From NCBI GenBank assembly GCA_029204225.1, contig CM055108.1, positions 11,255,782 to 11,319,781 on the forward strand: DNA of 64,000 nucleotides. The letters are read 5' to 3'. Shown in pieces: positions 58,110 to 64,000 of this stretch. The notes beneath the pieces are model-generated. The model was not told where the DNA came from, ran no database searches, and saw only the letters and a program-made list of their open reading frames with translations. Position numbers and translations under genes: made by a program. Source of the DNA: Diphasiastrum complanatum. Taxonomy: Eukaryota; Streptophyta; Lycopodiopsida; Lycopodiales; Lycopodiaceae. The first letter of the stretch is position 1; each line of letters starts with the position of its first letter.

Positions 58110-58585
58110 GATCTGCAGTTCAGCAATCAAACAACCAGCGAACAGTTGCAGTAGGCAACTAACGGGTCTGCAGGCAGTAACAGCATCGAACAGGTCTACA
58201 GGCAGTGAACAAGTTCAGTAGACAAGCAGCGAACAGATTCAGCTATTCTCCAGCCTACTACCTATCTTCGACAATCCGATCTCCTCCTAGAAGATCCACG
58301 TTGTAAACATAACAATGTTGACTCCACATGCAGCTTTGGTTCCACCAATTATTCTTCTTGCAACCCTGCAAACAATCTCTCTCTCTCACCTTTGGATCTT
58401 GACAGCTCCACGGTCACATAGAGATTAAGAATTGAGCAAAGCTCTAAAACACCGGAATGCAATTCTAGTGGGGTGCCAGCCTACCTATATACTTTCTCTA
58501 ATCTATGTGAAAAGCTAAAAGCCTAAAGCAAATAGCAAAGAAAAAAGCTAATTGCTCAAAATACTACCTATATTGGGTAAAGACC
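58110..58585 (-). other. Copia 2 leader remainder and partial 5' LTR
   Basis: To about 58250 it repeats the AACAG-rich leader motif. From about 58440 it matches the solo LTR at 63590-63705 (GTGCCAGCCTAC, CTATATTGGGTAAA). It is interrupted at 58586 by Gypsy C. The junction of leader and LTR and a primer-binding site could not be fixed. Confidence 0.6.
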
Positions 58586-59242
58586 TGTCAGACTCCCTCT
58601 CTGATCTTCTCTTCAAACCCTTGCTAATTTCCTGCACATACAAGCATCAAATTACTTCTAACACAAGATGGAGCTGCCTGCCTTGTCTCCTCCCAGCCTT
58701 TGTTGCATAGATTATGATCCTGAGTGCCTCTCTCTAGGCTCGCTTATCCAAAATCCTCAAGCACCCCTTAACCCTGACCCTTCCTAAATCTCGACACATG
58801 GCCAACTCCATGCACAGTCGACACTTGCCACTTGGCAATACTCTGACACATAGGCAAGTGAGTAGGCTGACATGTGTCACTCATCCATTGGACCAAATGT
58901 CCCACTGGGCATGTGACACGTGTCATGTTTGACCGGTCAACCCTGAAATGTGTCACTCATTCACTAAACCAAGTGTCCCAGTGAGCATATGACGTGTCGC
59001 GTTGACTAGTCAACTCTCCTACTTTTTAAGAGGTCAGTCCAGCCACTCCGAATTAATGACCCAGTACCCTATACCCAAGCAACATGCGACTCTGAGGCTC
59101 AGAAACATCATTAACAACTTTATTTACATTTCTGTTACAAAAGTCACCACAGGCCGGTGACTTAGCCATTTATGTATTTACAAGAAGTACATCTATAAGT
59201 AAAAACAGTAAACAACCGGGACAGGGAGTAAAAGCTGTAACA
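58586..59242 (-). repeat. Gypsy C 3' LTR
   Basis: Plus strand TGTCAGAC..GCTGTAACA. Matches 62954 onward for its whole visible length. It also provides the empty site (CCCAAGCAACATGCGA, 59074-59089) for the solo LTR at 63454. Confidence 0.9.
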
Positions 59243-59257
59243 TCCCTTCCCCCCTCA
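59243..59257 (-). promoter_or_regulatory. Gypsy C polypurine tract
   Basis: TGAGGGGGGAAGGGA on the minus strand, immediately inside the 3' LTR. Confidence 0.82.
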
Positions 59258-60175
59258 GGTAACATCGTCCGCGATGGCAAAGCTAGGGTACTGTGCACAC
59301 AGACTGTGCGCGGTCTCCTAGGTAGCATCAGAAAGAGGCCTGCCATGCCAAGCGACCAAGTACTCACGGATCAGACGGTTGCGTAAACGCCTCTCCCGCC
59401 TATCCAATACCCCCGCTGGCCCATGGGTTACTTCTCCCTGCTCCTGGAATGCAAACAAACCATCAGACAACAAGTTATCACCACTATGTGAAACCCGTTT
59501 CAATCTAGAAACATGAAATACAGAATGCACTTCACAAGTTTTAGGATAATCTAGCTTATCTAGCATAAATCCATAAGTAAGCTCGAAAGGACTCATCTTA
59601 GTACTCACATTTTTCTTGTCATTGTAAGCAAACTCCAAGAGTGGCAAGTACTTCTCCCACAGAGTTTGCTTATCCCCAACAAATGCCCTAAGCATATCCT
59701 CTAAGGTCTGGTTGACTCTCTCAGTTTGGCCATCCGTTTCAGGATGCTCCGTACTGCTCATTCTCAATTGGACTTCAAGTTTGGCCATAACTACAGTCCA
59801 AAAGTTTCCAATGAATCGAGTATCCCTATCAGACACTATGGATACGGTAATCCATGAAGTCTGAACACATGCTCGATAAACAAATTAGCTACTCCAACCG
59901 CATCAATCTTTTTACGCGTTGGAATAAAATGAGCCATTTTCATGAGTCTGTCAACTACGACCAAGATAGAATCATGCTGCAACTGCGTGCGAGGCAAGTT
60001 GGTGACAAAATCCATTGGAGATACTCTCCCATCTTCCTTCTGACACGGGTAGTGGGTGTAAAACTCCACAAGGTTTAATCCTTTCAGCTTTAGTGACTTG
60101 GCACTTCAAACAGTGCGTCACGTAATGGTCAACATCTTTTTTAAGCTTAGGCCACCAGAAGTTACGTAAGATCAA
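59258..60175 (-). pseudogene. Gypsy C integrase, broken
   Basis: Minus-strand order: [20 protein letters not shown] (zinc finger), frameshift, [20 protein letters not shown] with [15 protein letters not shown], frameshift at 59836, and SDRDTRFIGNFWTVVMAKLE. Then EHPETDGQTERVNQTLEDML and FAYNDKKNVSTKMSPFELTY. A deletion joins this to CEVHSVFHVSRLKRV and RERRLRNRLIREYLVAWHGR, a chromodomain-like end. Confidence 0.88.
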
Positions 60176-60693
60176 CTCGAAATGAGAAGTTTGTCATTTC
60201 TCCTGATCATACCATCTTCTATGGTATATCTAAGGTAAGTGTGAGTCAAGAGACCATAACTCTCATCCTGAGATTCTACTTGTGCAAGATTTGCCTCCCT
60301 CACAATTCCTTGAAAATGAGGATCCTCTTGTTGAGCTTGTCTAGTCTCAGCAATCAGGTCATTTTCTATGACCACAAAAGACATCTGATACAATATCCGA
60401 GATAATGCATCAGCCACACGATTTTCGGCACCTTTTTTGTACCGAATTTCCATGTGAAATTCTTGCATCAACTCAACCCACCTGGCTTGCCGCCCTCTTA
60501 GGTCCGGCTGGTTGCAAAAATATCTCAAAGTGTTATGGTCGGTGTACACATAGAATTCCGCACCATACAAATAATGCCTCCATGCCTTCAAAGCATGGAT
60601 AATGGCAAACAACTCTTTCTCATGAGTTGGATAATTCTTCTGTGCAGGGTTGAGCTTCTTGCTCTCAAAGGCCACAAGCCTACCCTCTTGCAT
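60172..60693 (-). pseudogene. Gypsy C RNase H
   Basis: RLVAFESKKLNPAQKNYPTH, LKAWRHYLYGAEFYVYTDHN and NRVADALSRILYQMSFVVIE. Open over 173 codons. A frame change at about 60700 separates it from the ETDASDIAVGAV-type start. Confidence 0.88.
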
Positions 60694-60731
60694 CAGAACT
60701 GCCCCAACGGCAATGTCACTTGCATCCGTTT

Positions 60732-61262
60732 CTACAACAATGGTTTTTGAGGGTCAACAATTTTTAAAGTGACAAAGTCAGCCACAGCTTGTTTCAAAGC
60801 ATCGAAACTTCGCTGCTGAACTTCCGTCCACTCTTTCCATTTATTTTTCTGTAACATATCGGTCAATGTTGCAGCTACGTGTGAATTATTCTTCACACCT
60901 TTACGATAAAACACAGCCAACCCTAGAAAGCTTCTTAGTGCCGTCAAGTCTGTAGGAACAGGCTAGGCAAGAAGAACAGCAACTTTTTGTGGATCCGGTT
61001 TTATTCCATCTGCTGACACTATAAAACCCAAATATGTTATTTCTTTTTTAAACAATTCACTTTTTTTATCATTAGCGAACAATGTATTTTCCCTCAAAGT
61101 TGATAACACAGTTCTTCGGTGATTAACATGCATAGCATCACCACAACTGTAAACAAGTATGTCATCAACAAAATTAACCACAAACTTGCCCATAAACGGT
61201 CTAAGCACATCGTTCATTAACATCATAAATGTTGCAGGGGCATTAGTCAATCCAAAGGGCAT
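60732..61262 (-). pseudogene. Gypsy C RT thumb and palm C-terminus
   Basis: [40 protein letters not shown] (catalytic FVDD), ITYLGFIVSADGIKPDPQKV, a TAG near 60963, then ALRSFLGLAVFYRKGVKNNS. A frameshift at 61263 separates it from the N-terminal RT. Confidence 0.88.
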
Positions 61263-61264
61263 AA

Positions 61265-62494
61265 CTAAAATTCATAGTGTCCAAAACGAGTCCGGAAGGC
61301 ACTTTTATGCACATCCTCTTCTCGAACTCTCACCTGGTGATAACCACTCTTTAGGTCAATTTTGCTAAACACTGTAGCACCATGGAGGGCATCCAAAAGA
61401 TCATCTATACGTGGCATAGGATATCGATGCTTAACAGTAATCTTGTTTAAGCCTCGATAGTCCAAACACATTCTCCAAGACCCATCCTTCTTTTTTACCA
61501 GAATGATCGAAGAGGCAAAGGGGGAGAAGCTAGGTCTTACTTGCCCCTTGGCAAGATAGTCCTCAATCATGCTTCTGACCTCTTCCTCCTCTTTCAGACT
61601 CATTCTATAAGGTGGTCTATTAACAAGAGATGATCCAGGAATTAACTCGATTCTATGCTCCACATTTCTCTTAGGAGGTAAAATAGATGGAAGTTCATTC
61701 GTGAACACATCTAGAAACTCCTCCCTAATTTGGCGATTTAGGTTCTTAGTAAGATTAGTTTGTTCTTGACATACATCAAACTCATTAGCAGAAACAGACA
61801 TATCATACAAAAAACAAACATACATGCACTTACACTGAACCTTACACAACTGCGTTGTCGCGATCAAAGGTCCTGGAGGCATATCAGGCTCTCCACGCAG
61901 GGAGTGAATCCTACCATTGTGCTGGAACTCATACACATGAGTATCCCAAGCGATGTAGGGTTTCTTAGCCACAAGCCAACAAATTCCAAGCACCACATCA
62001 AAGCAAGCCAAACGAGTAATCTCAAAATCTAACTCCTCAGTAAAGCTCTCAATGGTTAGAGGCGTACCCACAACCCTAGCATCCCACACTTCCGCACCCT
62101 TTCCATCAGCCATTTCGACTGTGTACTGGTACAGGGATGGTTGTGTGCTCACTCTCAACCGTTTAATCAAAGCGGAGTTAATGACGTTATGTGAGGACCC
62201 AGTGTCAAATAGAATCAAAACATCTCCACCACACAGTTGTCCACGCATAACAATCAAAGAAGTGCAAGGAAACTGATACCCGTGTTGTGCCGCTCTTGAC
62301 AACTGTGGCAAAGGAACTGAGTCCACCTTCCGAATCACCGACACGTTCATTAACCGTGGAACATCAGGAGGTTCTTCTTGTCTCAATTCCTCAATTTTCA
62401 TAGGATCTGCCTCCTCAACTTGCAAACTGTAGGTGGTCCATGAGGGATTGCGAGAACACTCCTTCCACCTATGCCGCCCTAGACACCAAAACAA
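61265..62494 (-). pseudogene. Gypsy C protease and RT N-terminus
   Basis: A 409-codon open frame. [20 protein letters not shown] carries the aspartic protease DTGS near residue 97. The frame continues with [20 protein letters not shown], then [20 protein letters not shown] and [58 protein letters not shown] and [11 protein letters not shown], where the frame breaks. This is the longest intact pol segment in the window. Confidence 0.92.
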
Positions 62495-62540
62495 AGGTTC
62501 TCTTTCTTTGCCCGCTCCAAGTCCTGCGGCGATAGCGTAG
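62460..62540 (-). pseudogene. Gypsy C gag zinc knuckle
   Basis: [16 protein letters not shown] is a CX2CX3HX4C knuckle, one residue shorter than the usual CX2CX4HX4C. It overlaps the start of the protease frame and is read in the same frame upstream of the first Met. Confidence 0.65.
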
Positions 62541-62611
62541 AAAAGCGCTGGCCCCCTTGGGCATTGGACGTCCCATACCGCCGCCCTTTGCCTTTTGAGG
62601 CGCCCGCACCT

Positions 62612-62911
62612 TTACTCTTTTTCGCACTCTGAATTTGCTCTTGTGAGGATTGATCCTTCGTAATATAGGGCCATCTGCAAAGCCCTGTGGAGGCTTGAAG
62701 CCTGCTCCTTCCTTACAAAAAGCCGAAGGCTTTCACGCAAGCCCTCCACAAATTGAAACACTTGTAAAAACATCGGCACCTCCTCAGGTATCCGCATCAA
62801 TGCTTCTCTGTACTTGTCCGCATATTCTTGTACGGACGCATTGCCTTGTTTGAGAACCAAATTTTGAAAAAACACCATAGGACTCCGTTTTCTTGTAGCT
62901 GGTGGGCCCAT
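62612..62911 (-). pseudogene. Gypsy C gag, N-terminus missing
   Basis: VFFQNLVLKQGNASVQEYAD, MRIPEEVPMFLQVFQFVEGL and QASSLHRALQMALYYEG match the second half of Retrotrans_gag. It begins only about 30 bases after the primer-binding site, so the leader and first half of gag are deleted. Confidence 0.8.
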
Positions 62912-62939
62912 AACACACAGGTCCTAGGATCGAAACCTG

Positions 62940-62951
62940 GCTCTGATACCA
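62940..62951 (-). promoter_or_regulatory. Gypsy C primer-binding site (initiator Met-tRNA)
   Basis: TGGTATCAGAGC on the minus strand, perfect, two bases inside the 5' LTR. Confidence 0.9.
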
Positions 62952-62953
62952 AA

Positions 62954-64000
62954 TGTCAGACTCCCTCTCTGATCTTCTCTTTAAACCCTTGCTAATTTCC
63001 TACACATACAAGCATCAATTTACTTCTAACACAAGATGGAGCTGGCTGCCTTGTCTCCTCCCAGCCTTTGCTGCATAGATTATGATCCTGAATGCCTCTC
63101 TCTAGGCTCACTTATCCAAAATCCTCAAGCACCCCTTAACCCTGACCCTTCCTAAATCTCGACACATGGCCAACTCCATGCACAGTCGATACTTGCCACT
63201 TGGCAATACCCTGACACATAGGCAAGTGAGTAGGCTGACATGTGTCACTCATCCATTGGACCAAATGTCCCAGTGGGCATGTGACACATGTCATGTTTCA
63301 CCGGTCAACCCTGACATGTGTCACTCATTCACTGGACCAAGTGTCCCAGTGAGCATATGACATGTGTCACGTTGACTAGTCAACTCTCCTACTTTTTAGG
63401 AGGTCAGTCCAGCCACTCCGAATTAATGACCCAGTACCCTATACCCAAGCAACTGTTAGAAAACCGACTTGATCATACAAGTAACCCAAGACAAGATTCC
63501 TATTGTTGTAAGACAATAGTCATACACATGAGAGAGAACAACAATGATGAAGAGATGTACTCCAACTATGTCCCATTACAATTGAGGTAGGGCGCCAGCC
63601 TGCATATATACTTTCTCTAAACTATGTGTAAGGTAAAAAGCAAAAAGCAAATAGCAAAAGACAAAAAGCTAATTGCTATAATTACTACCTATATTGGGTA
63701 AACACCCGAGATGAGTTTCTAAGTGATAAAAGCAAATCCTATTCTAGTAGTAGTGCGCCCACCTACATGCCTGACTAAAAAACAAATTTATTATAAATAG
63801 TAATGACCCTAAAATACGACTTACTATGAATAGTAATGGCCCCTATCATAGCACGAAGGCCCATGCCAAACTATCACTAATCAATCCTAAATGATAACAC
63901 TAGGGGTACTAAAGTAAACATTAACTCTAACAGCAACATGCGAATCTAAGGCTCAGAAACATCATTAACAACTTTATTTACATTTATGTTACAAAGGTCA
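62954..64000 (-). repeat. Gypsy C 5' LTR, interrupted and cut by window edge
   Basis: Near identical to 58586 onward: 62954-63453, then a 479-bp solo LTR with duplicated GCAAC, then 63938-64000. The outer end lies beyond the window. Confidence 0.9.
63454..63932 (-). mobile_element. Solo Copia LTR (479 bp)
   Basis: Plus strand TGTTAGAAAACC to AACTCTAACA, flanked by perfect 5-bp duplications GCAAC (63449-63453 and 63933-63937). The matching uninterrupted site is in the other Gypsy C LTR at 59079-59083. Orientation is set by similarity to the Copia 2 LTR (49800-49892). No internal sequence, so it arose by LTR-LTR recombination after insertion. Confidence 0.92.

Larger units (their letters stand above)
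49800..58585 (-). mobile_element. Copia element 2, with nested Gypsy
   Basis: A minus-strand Copia with 3' LTR (49800-49892, truncated), purine tract, RNase H, RT, integrase, pre-integrase, protease and gag (to about 52984), and a leader (53000-53462 and 58105-58390). Part of the 5' LTR (about 58440-58585) is interrupted by Gypsy C. Gypsy B is inserted in the leader at 53463. The LTR is of the same family as the solo LTR at 63454-63932. Confidence 0.78.
58586..64000 (-). mobile_element. Gypsy element C (runs off the window)
   Basis: Minus-strand element with a 657-bp 3' LTR (58586-59242), purine tract, pol and gag in order, a perfect primer-binding site and a 5' LTR from 62954 that continues past the window edge, interrupted by a solo Copia LTR. 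It is inserted in the LTR of Copia 2. It is related to Gypsy B throughout pol. Confidence 0.88.

Noticed and set aside
1-64000. tRNA or rRNA genes
   Set aside because: No cloverleaf-type sequence was recognised; the only tRNA-related matches are 12-base primer-binding sites next to LTRs.

Overview
The window looks like nuclear DNA of a land plant with a large, transposon-filled genome. The evidence is a degenerate CCCTAAA (plant telomere-type) tract at the left edge, plant-type Copia and chromodomain Gypsy elements primed by initiator Met-tRNA, and one slowly evolving plant gene whose short exons lie in introns of up to about 26 kb. A fern, lycophyte, other non-flowering lineage or gymnosperm would fit. 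That is inference; the species cannot be read from the sequence.

One host gene is visible. It encodes an RCC1-repeat (beta-propeller) protein of the plant RCC2-like type on the minus strand. Eleven exons were located between 2719 and 47587. Their splice sites and reading phases agree, except for one probable missing small exon. Exons cluster at 2.7-5.7 kb and 32.2-34.0 kb, with one at 47.5 kb. The first and last exons are not visible and probably lie outside the window or in unrecognised sequence.

The 26.5-kb intron (5749-32211) holds, left to right: a decayed hAT transposase (BED finger, DUF659-like and RNase H-like parts, 6.46-7.8 kb); LINE 3' ends and an ORF1-only LINE (8.3-10.18 kb); a LINE with ORF1 and ORF2 (10.19-12.46 kb); a second, inverted hAT BED relic; a non-coding LTR element with an inverted 5' part (12.9-18.4 kb); a deleted minus-strand chromovirus (18.4-21.4 kb); and a run of four more LINE copies (21.6-30.4 kb). 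The six main LINE bodies in this intron all lie antisense to the host gene.

The 13.5-kb intron (34028-47525) holds a deleted Copia element, Copia and Gypsy fragments, a Copia LTR in opposite orientation, and four short hAT-like elements bounded by CATAG termini and 8-bp target duplications.

From 47.6 kb to the end is a nested retrotransposon block: a Copia 5' end, a LINE fragment, a minus-strand Copia element (49.8-58.6 kb), a complete-ended plus-strand Gypsy inserted in its leader (53.5-58.1 kb), a minus-strand Gypsy inserted in its LTR (58.6 kb to beyond the edge), and a 479-bp solo Copia LTR inserted in that Gypsy's LTR.

Three observations stand out. (1) In three LINE copies from two diverged groups, ORF1 and ORF2 are in the same frame, separated by a UAG followed after exactly six bases by a stable hairpin, an arrangement like gammaretroviral stop-codon readthrough. 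(2) The LINEs end in a small stem-loop with a compensatory base-pair change and then (CT)n, and new copies sit in the (CT)n tails of older ones. (3) The hAT-like elements share a body but carry different CpG-centred palindrome arrays next to their ends.
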